Shown here in pieces: positions 57,538 to 64,000 of a stretch of DNA of 64,000 nucleotides. Below the pieces are notes generated by a model that was given only the letters and a program-made list of their open reading frames with translations, had not been told where the DNA came from and did no database searches. Position 1 is the stretch's first letter; every line of letters begins with the position of its first letter. The DNA comes from an uncultured Porphyromonadaceae bacterium. Its GTDB lineage: Bacteria; Bacteroidota; Bacteroidia; Bacteroidales; Muribaculaceae. The DNA lies in assembly GCA_946187345.1 (NCBI GenBank), contig CAMHQD010000003.1:25898-89897 (forward strand), read 5' to 3'. The translations under genes and the position numbers were made by a program.

Positions 57538-57614
57538 AGGCGCGTTTTTATTGAAAAAACAGAGAAAATTGTGATTTTAGCGTTATTTCACTTTTATTAT
57601 TGGGGAAATACTCG

Positions 57615-57622
57615 TATTTTTG
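57615..57622 (+). promoter_or_regulatory. -7 box of pdxJ
   Basis: TATTTTTG, about 105 bp upstream of the pdxJ ATG; the leader contains the GAATTGT heptamer array. Confidence 0.55.
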
Positions 57623-57649
57623 CAGTTTGAAAATGGTGTTTCCGCACCG

Positions 57650-57657
57650 CAAATTTA
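57650..57657 (-). promoter_or_regulatory. -7 box of nadK
   Basis: Minus-strand TAAATTTG. With the pdxJ box 28 bp away on the other strand, the two promoters face each other and overlap, so they may interfere. Confidence 0.5.
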
Positions 57658-57693
57658 CAACAAAATGCTCAATTCACAAAATTGACGCATTAT

Positions 57694-57720
57694 GAATTGT
57701 GAATTGTGAATTATGAATTA
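57694..57720. repeat. GAATTGT heptamer array upstream of pdxJ
   Basis: GAATTGT twice, GAATTAT, GAATTA; ends 6 bp before the pdxJ ATG. Confidence 0.75.
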
Positions 57721-57726
57721 ATAATA

Positions 57727-58443
57727 ATGGTATCGCTCAGCGTAAATATCAATAAAGTGGCTACCCTGCGCAACGCGCGTGGGGGCAATATGCCCGACGT
57801 GTGCCGTGTGGCCATCGATTGCCAGCGCTATGGCGCGATGGGCATCACCGTGCACCCGCGCCCCGACGAGCGCCACATCCGCCGCGACGACGTGCCGGCC
57901 CTGCGCCGTGTGGTGACCACCGAATTCAATATCGAGGGCTACCCCGACGAGCGCCTGTTGCGACTGGTGGCCGAGGTCAAGCCCGAGCAGGTCACCCTCG
58001 TGCCCGACGCGCCGGGCGTGCTCACCAGTTGCGCCGGCTGGCCGGTGGAGCAGCACGCCGCTTTCCTAACCGATGTCGTGGCACGCATCCACGAGCAGGC
58101 CGGAGCGCGTGTGAGCCTCTTTGTTGACGCCGACCCGCACCAAGTGGCCGCGGCCGCCACAACCGGCGCCGACCGCGTCGAGTTATACACCGGCCCCTAC
58201 GCGGCGGCTTATGCCGCTGACCGCGAAGCCGCCGTCAAGCCATACGTCGCCGCGGGCATCGCCGCGCAAGACGCCGGGCTGGGCCTCAACGCCGGCCACG
58301 ACCTCAATTTAGATAACCTGCCCTATTTCGTGGCCCGTGTGCCGGGCCTCAAAGAGGTCTCAATCGGCCACGCCCTCATCTGCGATGCCCTCTACATGGG
58401 CCTCAAGGCCACCATCGCCGCCTATCTTGCGGCTTGCAGGTAA
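57727..58443 (+). CDS. pdxJ: Pyridoxine 5'-phosphate synthase
   Basis: 238 residues from ATG 57727 ([20 protein letters not shown]); the frame runs upstream into the heptamer array. Last step of DXP-dependent vitamin B6 synthesis. Motifs: [104 protein letters not shown] and [17 protein letters not shown]. Complete. Followed by a palindrome and the exbB operon. Confidence 0.95.
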   Translation: MVSLSVNINKVATLRNARGGNMPDVCRVAIDCQRYGAMGITVHPRPDERHIRRDDVPALRRVVTTEFNIEGYPDERLLRLVAEVKPEQVTLVPDAPGVLTSCAGWPVEQHAAFLTDVVARIHEQAGARVSLFVDADPHQVAAAATTGADRVELYTGPYAAAYAADREAAVKPYVAAGIAAQDAGLGLNAGHDLNLDNLPYFVARVPGLKEVSIGHALICDALYMGLKATIAAYLAACR

Positions 58444-58481
58444 TTGGTAATTAGTTGAGGGCAGAGAATAAAAGAGTGGTG

Positions 58482-58507
58482 TGCAAAACGGCCTCGCCGT
58501 TTTGTCA
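58482..58507. repeat. TGCAAAACGGC palindrome, copy 3
   Basis: TGCAAAACGGC-CTC-GCCGTTTTGTCA between pdxJ and exbB. Third member of the family at 2103 and 25416. Confidence 0.8.
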
Positions 58508-58518
58508 AAATAAAAAAA

Positions 58519-58544
58519 CGAATAACGAATAACGAATAACGAAG
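58519..58544. repeat. CGAATAA heptamer array upstream of exbB
   Basis: Three exact CGAATAA units and a partial CGAAG, ending 2 bp before the exbB start codon. Confidence 0.85.
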
Positions 58545-58546
58545 AA

Positions 58547-59335
58547 ATGGCATTAATTAGCACAATTCTGGCGCAAGCCGCCCCCGCGGTGGCCGACAGC
58601 GCAGCCCCTCTGGCCGACAGCGCCACCCTTTTGGCCGACAGCGCCAGCAACATCGCCGTCGCCGCAGCCGACTCGCTCGCCGCAGCCCCCGCCACCGTGG
58701 CTCCCGTTGTGAAAGACCTCTCGGTGTGGGAACTCACCCAGGCCGGCGGATGGCTCATGATTCCACTGGCCATCCTCGCCGTGGTGAGCATTTACATCTT
58801 CTTTGAGCGACTGCTCGCCATCCGCGCCGCGGGCAAGGAGGACGGCGCCTTTATGGAGCGCATCAAGAACTATATCCACAACGGCGAGGTGCAGCAGGCA
58901 TTGCAGTTGTGCCAGAGCACCAACTCACCCTCGGCACGCATGATTGAGAAGGGCGTCAGCCGCATCGGCCGACCCATGAACGACGTGCTTGTGGCCATCG
59001 AGAACGTGGGTAACATGGAAATCGCCAAACTCGAGAAAGGCTTCACCTGGCTGGCCACAACTGCCGCCGGCGCCCCGATGATTGGCTTCCTGGGCACCGT
59101 CACCGGCATGGTGCAGGCATTCTTCCAACTCGCCGCGGCCGGCGCCAACAGCAACGTGTCGCTGCTGGCCGGCGGCATCTACGAGGCTCTCGTCACCACC
59201 GTGGGCGGCCTCGTGGTGGGCATCATCGCCCTCTTTGCCTACAACTACCTCACCAGCCGCGTGGGTAAGGTGATGAACAAACTCGAGGGCAAAACGATGG
59301 AATTTATGGACCTGCTCAACGAGCCCGCCGCCTGA
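58547..59335 (+). CDS. exbB: MotA/TolQ/ExbB proton channel family protein
   Basis: 262 residues. An Ala-rich N-terminal segment with LADSA repeats precedes three membrane helices: GGWLMIPLAILAVVSIYIFFERLLAI, TAAGAPMIGFLGTVTGMVQAFFQLA, and ALVTTVGGLVVGIIALFAYNYL. These are the ExbB core helices with the conserved GxxGTVxGM and LxTTxxGL motifs. With ExbD it uses the proton gradient to energise TonB at the inner membrane. The gap to exbD is filled with a TTGAG element. Confidence 0.93.
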   Translation: MALISTILAQAAPAVADSAAPLADSATLLADSASNIAVAAADSLAAAPATVAPVVKDLSVWELTQAGGWLMIPLAILAVVSIYIFFERLLAIRAAGKEDGAFMERIKNYIHNGEVQQALQLCQSTNSPSARMIEKGVSRIGRPMNDVLVAIENVGNMEIAKLEKGFTWLATTAAGAPMIGFLGTVTGMVQAFFQLAAAGANSNVSLLAGGIYEALVTTVGGLVVGIIALFAYNYLTSRVGKVMNKLEGKTMEFMDLLNEPAA

Positions 59336-59338
59336 ACA

Positions 59339-59529
59339 GGTTGAGGGGTTGAGAGTTGAGGGGTTGAGCCAATCGCTATCGCGATTTGGAATAATTGTAG
59401 GGCCTGGCCTTGGCCTGGCCGCCTGTGACGACAAGACTATTATCCCCGAGCGCTTGTAGGGGCAGAATAACTCTGCCCACTTCGAGGCTCAACCGCTCAA
59501 CCCTCAACCGCTCAACCCTCAACCGCTAA
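59339..59529. repeat. TTGAG composite inverted element, copy 6
   Basis: The centre (59361-59488) is the reverse complement of the copy at 54188-54376 with few differences, including the TAATAGTCTTGTCGTCACAG block. Right arm is CTCAACCG/CTCAACC in 15-bp steps. It separates exbB and exbD. Confidence 0.85.
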
Positions 59530-59545
59530 ACGAAAAACGACGATT

Positions 59546-59989
59546 ATGGCACTAAAACGACAACATGACACCCAGGCGATGTTCAGCATGGCATCGATGA
59601 CCGACGTCATCTTCCTGCTGCTCATCTTCTTCATGGTCACCAGCACCTTTGTGTTCCCAAGCGCGCTTGAGGTGAACCTGCCGCAGAGCAGTCAGCAAAC
59701 CGCTCTCAAGCCCACCACGCGCATCTATATCGACAAAGACTTGACAATGTTTGCCTGGCGAAGCGACAGCGTTGGCCAGAACGGCGGTGACCTCCAGCCG
59801 CTGCCCGATGGTGACCTCGAGCGCTTCATGGCAACCCTCCACGAGCAAAATCCGTCGGAGTTTGTCGCCGTCTATGCCGACGAGACCGTGCCCTACCGCA
59901 GCATCGTTGACGTGCTCGACAAGGGCTCGCGCCACGGCATCAAAATCGTGCTCGCCACCAAGCCGGCAAGCGGCAAAACACCTGAATAA
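59546..59989 (+). CDS. exbD: ExbD/TolR biopolymer transport protein
   Basis: 147 residues. Single N-terminal membrane helix with the essential Asp: SMASMTDVIFLLLIFFMVTSTFVFP, then the periplasmic TolR-like domain (EVNLPQSSQQTALKPTTRIYIDKDLTMF, VAVYADETVPYRSIVDVLDKGSRHGIKIVLATK). Works with ExbB as a proton-driven stator. Twenty-three bp before the TonB-like gene. Only one ExbD is present, while many Bacteroidetes have two. Confidence 0.93.
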   Translation: MALKRQHDTQAMFSMASMTDVIFLLLIFFMVTSTFVFPSALEVNLPQSSQQTALKPTTRIYIDKDLTMFAWRSDSVGQNGGDLQPLPDGDLERFMATLHEQNPSEFVAVYADETVPYRSIVDVLDKGSRHGIKIVLATKPASGKTPE

Positions 59990-60012
59990 ATCAAACATGA
60001 ATTGAGAGCAAG

Positions 60013-60843
60013 ATGAACGACACTAATCGTCAAGACGCGCGGCGCGGCGCCATAGCCCTGCTGCTCACCCTGCTGCTCACCATCGCCACGGTGTGGGTGA
60101 TGCTCAACTCATGGCTCCACTATGAGTACCCGCCCAAAGACATGGTCGAGACAGAGTTGCTGCAAGACACCATCATGTTTGGCGGTGAATACGTCATGCT
60201 GGGCAACACCCCCGAAGCTACAGATGGCGACATGAGCAGTCAGGCACCCGCCGAACTCGAGCAGCAAGTCGAGCCACAGCCACAGGTAGAGGCCGAGGAT
60301 CTGCACGACAACGGCGAGGCCGCGCGCGACCCCAAGCCGGTGGTGACCTCCACCAAGCCCTCGCCCATGAAGGTGCAGGAAAAGCCCAAGAAGGAAAAGA
60401 CCGGCCCCGCCGTCGACCGCCGCGCCCAAGACGACAAGGCCGAGAAGGCCCGTTTGGCCAAAGAGTCGGCCACCGACAATAAGGTCAAGGGAGCGTTTGC
60501 CCAGTCGGCCAGCGGCCGTGGCAGCGGCAAGCAGGGGCAGCCCGACGGCAACAGCGCCACCGGCGCCGTGAGCGGCGCGCCCAGCATCGGCGGCTTGCAA
60601 GGCTACACCCTCGAGTACTTCCCGCGCGAGCGCGTGCCCGAGGCCGGCACCGTCGTGGTGCAGGTGCACGTCAACACCCGCGGCAACGTTACCCAAGCGC
60701 GCGTGGTTGGCGGCAGCGGCAAGGCCGTGGGCGACGCCGCCACCAAGGCCAAATGTGTCGACCTGGCCAAGCGTTCGCGCTTCTCGGTCCCCCGCAACAC
60801 CACCACCGAGGGCATCGGCACCCTCACCTACGTCATCCGATGA
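60013..60843 (+). CDS. TonB-like energy transducer
   Basis: 276 residues. N-terminal membrane helix (GAIALLLTLLLTIATVWVML), then a long charged Pro/Lys/Ala linker (EEQQVEPQPQVEAEDLHDNGEAARDPKPV and KVQEKPKKEKT regions), then a C-terminal TonB-like domain (VPEAGTVVVQVHVNTRGNVTQARVVGGSGKAVGDAATKAKCVDLAKRSRFSVPRNTTTEGIGTLTYVI). Third gene of exbB-exbD-tonB; should span the periplasm and drive outer-membrane receptors such as the one at 49.7-52.7 kb. Length usual for the class. Confidence 0.88.
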   Translation: MNDTNRQDARRGAIALLLTLLLTIATVWVMLNSWLHYEYPPKDMVETELLQDTIMFGGEYVMLGNTPEATDGDMSSQAPAELEQQVEPQPQVEAEDLHDNGEAARDPKPVVTSTKPSPMKVQEKPKKEKTGPAVDRRAQDDKAEKARLAKESATDNKVKGAFAQSASGRGSGKQGQPDGNSATGAVSGAPSIGGLQGYTLEYFPRERVPEAGTVVVQVHVNTRGNVTQARVVGGSGKAVGDAATKAKCVDLAKRSRFSVPRNTTTEGIGTLTYVIR

Positions 60844-60982
60844 AACCCCGGTAATGGCGAGATAGTCTCTCACATTGCTGCGGCCATAGCGTTCCATCCG
60901 CGCTCACGCTATTGTGATGGCGGAATAAATCCGGTTAATTTGGGTTAATTTGGGTTGAAAATCGTTCGCAAAATGAGAAAAA

Positions 60983-61014
60983 TTTGCAAGGGTCAAGAAA
61001 AATGCTTACCTTTG
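60983..61014 (+). promoter_or_regulatory. Promoter of tRNA-Gln
   Basis: TTTG at 60983-60986, 20-bp spacer, TACCTTTG at 61007-61014. GGTTAATTTG is repeated twice just upstream (60935-60960). Confidence 0.85.
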
Positions 61015-61038
61015 CAGCCGCAAAACAGCAGTAACCAC

Positions 61039-61109
61039 TGTCCTATAGTGTAATGGTAACACAACGGTTTTTGGTGCCGCATTTCCTGGTTCGAGTCCGG
61101 GTAGGACAG
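61039..61109 (+). tRNA. tRNA-Gln (TTG)
   Basis: 71 nt cloverleaf: acceptor TGTCCTA/TAGGACA, D arm GTGT/ACAC, anticodon arm ACGGT-TTTTGGT-GCCGC with anticodon TTG (first pair A-C mismatched), T arm CCTGG-TTCGAGT-CCGGG. Discriminator G; CCA not encoded. Position 37 is G, unusual for Gln tRNA. Confidence 0.92.
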
Positions 61110-61110
61110 C

Positions 61111-61153
61111 AAAAAGTCCGGTTCTCAACAATTTGTTGAGAACCGGACTTTTT
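61111..61153. terminator. Strong bidirectional terminator after tRNA-Gln and mfd
   Basis: Perfect 21-bp inverted repeat AAAAAGTCCGGTTCTCAACA-type with A5 and T5 ends, so it works as a terminator for the tRNA on the plus strand and for mfd on the minus strand. Confidence 0.9.
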
Positions 61154-61219
61154 CTCCATACATCTCTAAAGTCCCACAGATCATCAAGTTGATTTGTGGG
61201 ATGAGAGGGAAAATTCAGT

Positions 61220-64000
61220 TCAAAGGGTTGGCATATCGGCGATGGCGCGCATGGTCTCGAGGGCAGCGTTGACGGTGGTGATGCCGTCGACAACGATTGA
61301 GCGGTGACCGTTCTTCTGGCGGATGTGGGTCGTCTTGGGATGCTGCTGCAGGTAGTTGAGGATGCGGCCAAAGGCGGCACTCTGGTAGTAGGCGACATTC
61401 TCGTCGCCCACAAAGTAGATATACATCAGCCCTGTTTTCAACACAACCTTCACGATGCCCAGGCGGCAAGCCAGGCGTCGCAGCGGCACGATGCGGATAA
61501 GTTCGGCGGCCATGGGAGGTATCGCGCCAAAGCGGTCCACCATGCGTTGCTCAAAGGCCTCGACCTGCTCGCGCGTGGTCATCGCGTCAAGTTCGCGGTA
61601 GAGGTTGATGCGCTCGCCCTCTTGCGGCACCCACGAGGCCGGGAACATGAGTTCGAGGTCCGTGTCGATGGCGCAGTCGGTGACATAGGCCGCCTCTTCG
61701 CCGGTGAGGGCCTGTTGGTCGGCACTCTGGTCGGCAAACGTGTCGCTGAACTCCTCGGTCTTCAGTTCAAGGACAGCCTCGGCGAGGATTTTCTGGTAGG
61801 TCTCGTAGCCCAGGTCGGCGATAAAGCCGCTCTGCTCGGCGCCGAGCAGGTTGCCGGCACCGCGTATGTCAAGGTCCTGCATGGCGATGTGAATGCCGCT
61901 ACCCAGGTCGCTGAAACTCTCGATGGCGCGCAGGCGGCGTCGTGCCACCTCGGTGAGCGGCGCGCCGGGCGGCACCATCAGGTAGCAGAACGCCTTGCGT
62001 GAACTGCGCCCCACACGGCCGCGCAACTGGTGCAATTCGCTCAGGCCGAACGACTGCGCGTTGTTGACGATGATGGTGTTGACGTTGGGCATATCCACAC
62101 CGTTCTCGATGATGGTGGTGGCGATGAGCACGTCGTAGGTGCCGGCGGCAAAGTCGAGGATGATTTGCTCGAGCCGCTCCGGCGGCATCTGGCCGTGGCC
62201 GGTGACCACGCGCGCGTCGGGCACGAGGCGGCGCACCATGTTCTCGAGGCGTTCCAGCCCTTCGATGCGATTGTTGACTATAAACACCTGTCCGCCGCGG
62301 CTCAACTCGAAGTTGAGGGCCTCGGTGAGGGTGTCGTCGTCGAGCGTGGCGAGCGTGGTGAGGATGGGCTGGCGGTTGGCCGGCGGCGTGGTGATGGCGC
62401 TCAGATCGCGCGCGCCCATCAGTGAGAACTGCAACGTGCGCGGAATGGGCGTGGCGCTCATCGTGAGCGTGTCCACGTTCACCTTGAGTTGCTTGAGTTT
62501 CTCCTTGACTGCAACGCCAAATTTCTGTTCCTCGTCAATCACAAGCAGCCCCAGGTCCTTGAACCTGACAGTCTTGCCGATGAGTTTGTGGGTGCCGATG
62601 ATGATGTCGATTTTGCCGTCGGCAAGGTCGGCGAGCACCTGCTTGACCTGCTTGGGGGTGCGCGCGCGGCTGAGGTAGTCAACCTTGACAGGGAAGTCCT
62701 TGAGGCGCTCGCTGAAGGTGTTCCAGTGCTGGAAAGCGAGCACGGTGGTGGGCACGAGCACGGCAGTCTGCTTGCCGTCGACGGCTGCCTTGAAAGCGGC
62801 GCGGATGGCGATTTCGGTCTTGCCGAAGCCCACGTCGCCACAGATGAGGCGGTCCATGGGCCGCGGGCTCTCCATATCGGCCTTGACGGCGCGTGTGGCG
62901 GTGAGTTGGTCGGGCGTGTCCTCATAGGCAAACGATGCCTCAAGTTCATGCTGCAAGTAGCCGTCGGGCGAGAAGGCGAAGCCCTGCTCGCGGCGCCGCT
63001 CGGCGTAGAGTTTAATCAAGTCGCGGGCAATGTCCTTCAGGCGGCTCTTGGTGCGGCTCTTGAGTTTGTGCCACGCGCCGCTGCCCAGTTTGTGGAGGTG
63101 CGGCTCCTCGCCTTCCTTGCCGCGGTACTTCGAGAGTTTGTGCAGCGAGTGGATTGACACAAAGATTTGGTCGCCACCCTGATAGGTGAGTTTAATCATC
63201 TCCTGCATGGTGCCGTTCACCGAGGTGCGCAGCAGGCCGCCAAAGCGGCCGATGCCGTGGTCCTCGTGGACGATATAGTCGCCTACCTCGATTTGTTGCA
63301 ATTCGCGCAACGACATGGCGAGTTTGCCGCTGCGGGCACGTTCGCTGCGCAGGGTGTATTTGTGGAAGCGGTCAAAAATCTGGTGGTCGGTGAAGAAGCA
63401 CACCTTGAGGTCGTCGTCCACAAAGCCCTCATGCAGCGTGCCGTCAACCGGCTCAAAGGTGATGCTGTCGTGACGGTCGGCAAAGATGGCCCGCAGGCGC
63501 TCGAGTTGCTTGGGGTTGTCGCTGCCGATGAGCAGACGGTAGCCGCGGGCGAGGAAGTCGGCAAACGACGGCGCGATGAGGTCAAAGTTCTTGTGATAGA
63601 CGCCTTGTGGGGAAGTATGAAGTATTAATCCTTCCCCCGTCCCCCTCCTGAAGGAGGGGGGGATGGCACCTTGCTCCCCATCCTTTAGGAGGGGGAGTGG
63701 GGAGGACACTTCGATGCGCGCCATCGCGCGCGCGTCGGCCTCAAAGCGGTCGGGGTCCACCACGCGGCGCATGGCGTCCTTGTCGGCCTCACCGGCGATG
63801 AGGGCACTGTCGCTCATCTTGGCGTTGCCCACGGCTCTGACGCGCGCCACAAGGTCATTCAGGTCACGCGTGACGAGCACGGCGCTATCGGTGCCGGCAA
63901 ACTCGATCAGCGACACGCCGGCGGCGGTGTCGCCGCCTTGGTTGCCCATGAGGCTGACGCGCTCAAGGCGTTCCTTGCTGAGTTGCGTCTCGACGTCAAA
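61220..64000 (-). CDS. mfd: Transcription-repair coupling factor Mfd, 5' end beyond window, with in-frame repeat insertion
   Basis: The frame is open to the right edge; 926 residues are visible and about 200 N-terminal residues are missing. Removes RNA polymerase stalled at DNA damage and recruits UvrA. Seen: KNFDLIAPSFADFLARGYRLLI (end of the UvrB-like module), RID domain ELQQIEVGDYIVHEDHGIGRFGGLL, helicase Walker A LICGDVGFGKTEIAIRAAFKAA, VPTTVLAFQHW, GTHKLIG, DEEQKFGV, SATPIPRTLQFSLMGARDLS, TTIIENGVDMPNVNTIIV, LHQLRGRVGRS, and the TRCF domain ending ADMPTL. A block of about 26 residues (SPLPLLKDGEQ through PPSFRRGTGEG) interrupts the sequence before LHTSPQGVYHKNFD and is encoded by palindromic repeat DNA. 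Confidence 0.94.
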   Translation of the reverse strand, partial: FDVETQLSKERLERVSLMGNQGGDTAAGVSLIEFAGTDSAVLVTRDLNDLVARVRAVGNAKMSDSALIAGEADKDAMRRVVDPDRFEADARAMARIEVSSPLPLLKDGEQGAIPPSFRRGTGEGLILHTSPQGVYHKNFDLIAPSFADFLARGYRLLIGSDNPKQLERLRAIFADRHDSITFEPVDGTLHEGFVDDDLKVCFFTDHQIFDRFHKYTLRSERARSGKLAMSLRELQQIEVGDYIVHEDHGIGRFGGLLRTSVNGTMQEMIKLTYQGGDQIFVSIHSLHKLSKYRGKEGEEPHLHKLGSGAWHKLKSRTKSRLKDIARDLIKLYAERRREQGFAFSPDGYLQHELEASFAYEDTPDQLTATRAVKADMESPRPMDRLICGDVGFGKTEIAIRAAFKAAVDGKQTAVLVPTTVLAFQHWNTFSERLKDFPVKVDYLSRARTPKQVKQVLADLADGKIDIIIGTHKLIGKTVRFKDLGLLVIDEEQKFGVAVKEKLKQLKVNVDTLTMSATPIPRTLQFSLMGARDLSAITTPPANRQPILTTLATLDDDTLTEALNFELSRGGQVFIVNNRIEGLERLENMVRRLVPDARVVTGHGQMPPERLEQIILDFAAGTYDVLIATTIIENGVDMPNVNTIIVNNAQSFGLSELHQLRGRVGRSSRKAFCYLMVPPGAPLTEVARRRLRAIESFSDLGSGIHIAMQDLDIRGAGNLLGAEQSGFIADLGYETYQKILAEAVLELKTEEFSDTFADQSADQQALTGEEAAYVTDCAIDTDLELMFPASWVPQEGERINLYRELDAMTTREQVEAFEQRMVDRFGAIPPMAAELIRIVPLRRLACRLGIVKVVLKTGLMYIYFVGDENVAYYQSAAFGRILNYLQQHPKTTHIRQKNGHRSIVVDGITTVNAALETMRAIADMPTL
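63628..63706 (-). repeat. Polypyrimidine palindrome units inside mfd
   Basis: On the minus strand two units read CCCCTCCTAAAGGATGGGG and CCCCTCCTTCAGGAGGGGG. The second is translated PPSFRRGTGEG, nearly the same peptide as in the rsmF-like protein (APSFRRG/APSFRKGVGE). Confidence 0.85.

Overview
The window reads as a chromosomal segment of a GC-rich gut-type member of the Bacteroidales, possibly Muribaculaceae-like; the family is a guess, the order is well supported. Evidence seen: nearly every promoter has the Bacteroidetes -7 box TAnnTTTG, often with TTTG exactly 20 bp upstream; PorZ-like type IX secretion proteins; Lpt lipoproteins, DUF2851, DUF1343/NamZ, PCMD, LytS-type kinase and DUF2490 families typical of the phylum; and no strong Shine-Dalgarno signal at most starts. 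No rRNA, prophage, insertion sequence or CRISPR array was found. Layout. 1-5.1 kb: two tandem PorZ-like secreted proteins (the first cut by the left edge) and a small membrane protein. 5.3-14.1 kb, minus strand: pgi, WYL regulator, sodium/solute symporter, NamZ muramidase, frr, Xaa-Pro aminopeptidase, iron alcohol dehydrogenase. 14.3-25.4 kb, plus strand: ssb-tatD, acyltransferase, sigma-54 activator, lptE, rRNA methyltransferase, glycosyltransferase-recF-dciA, thioesterase, a mini dockerin protein, and a VTC polyphosphate-polymerase/DUF4956 pair. 25.4-32.4 kb: DUF2490 barrel, Cthe_2159-type beta-helix lipoprotein, an orphan LytS kinase, then minus-strand lipoprotein, PCMD and DUF2851 genes. 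32.5-37 kb: tRNA-Phe, tRNA-Asp, mannose-1-phosphate guanylyltransferase, and an AT-richer DpnII-type restriction-modification island (two methylases and an endonuclease). 37.2-52.7 kb, plus strand: dnaX, LemA-TPM-TPM, nadB, recA, a threonine-dehydrogenase-like SDR, trmD, a DivIC/FtsB-like gene, coaX, an outer-membrane barrel, lptC and a large TonB-dependent-type receptor. 52.8-57.5 kb, minus strand: NatAB-like ABC exporter, panB, a probable small transcript, nadK. 57.7-61.1 kb: pdxJ, exbB-exbD-tonB and tRNA-Gln; the window ends inside mfd on the minus strand. The genes are mainly housekeeping (NAD: nadB and nadK; CoA: panB and coaX; vitamin B6: pdxJ; replication and repair: dnaX, recF, recA, ssb, dciA, mfd) mixed with envelope biogenesis (lptE, lptC, T9SS, exbBD-tonB, NamZ). 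The most unusual signal is not a gene cluster. The chromosome is seeded with several unrelated-looking families of short composite repeats: (i) TTGAG arrays flanking swappable palindromes (seven loci), (ii) heptanucleotide arrays, often inverted, in gene-flanking DNA and commonly touching a start or stop codon (over a dozen loci), (iii) inverted decamer arrays (three loci), (iv) a purine/pyrimidine palindrome CCCTCCTTTAGGAGGGG and relatives. Several copies have entered reading frames without breaking them: rsmF-like and mfd internally, the VTC gene at its C-terminus, the DUF2490 gene at its N-terminus, and the lptE signal peptide.
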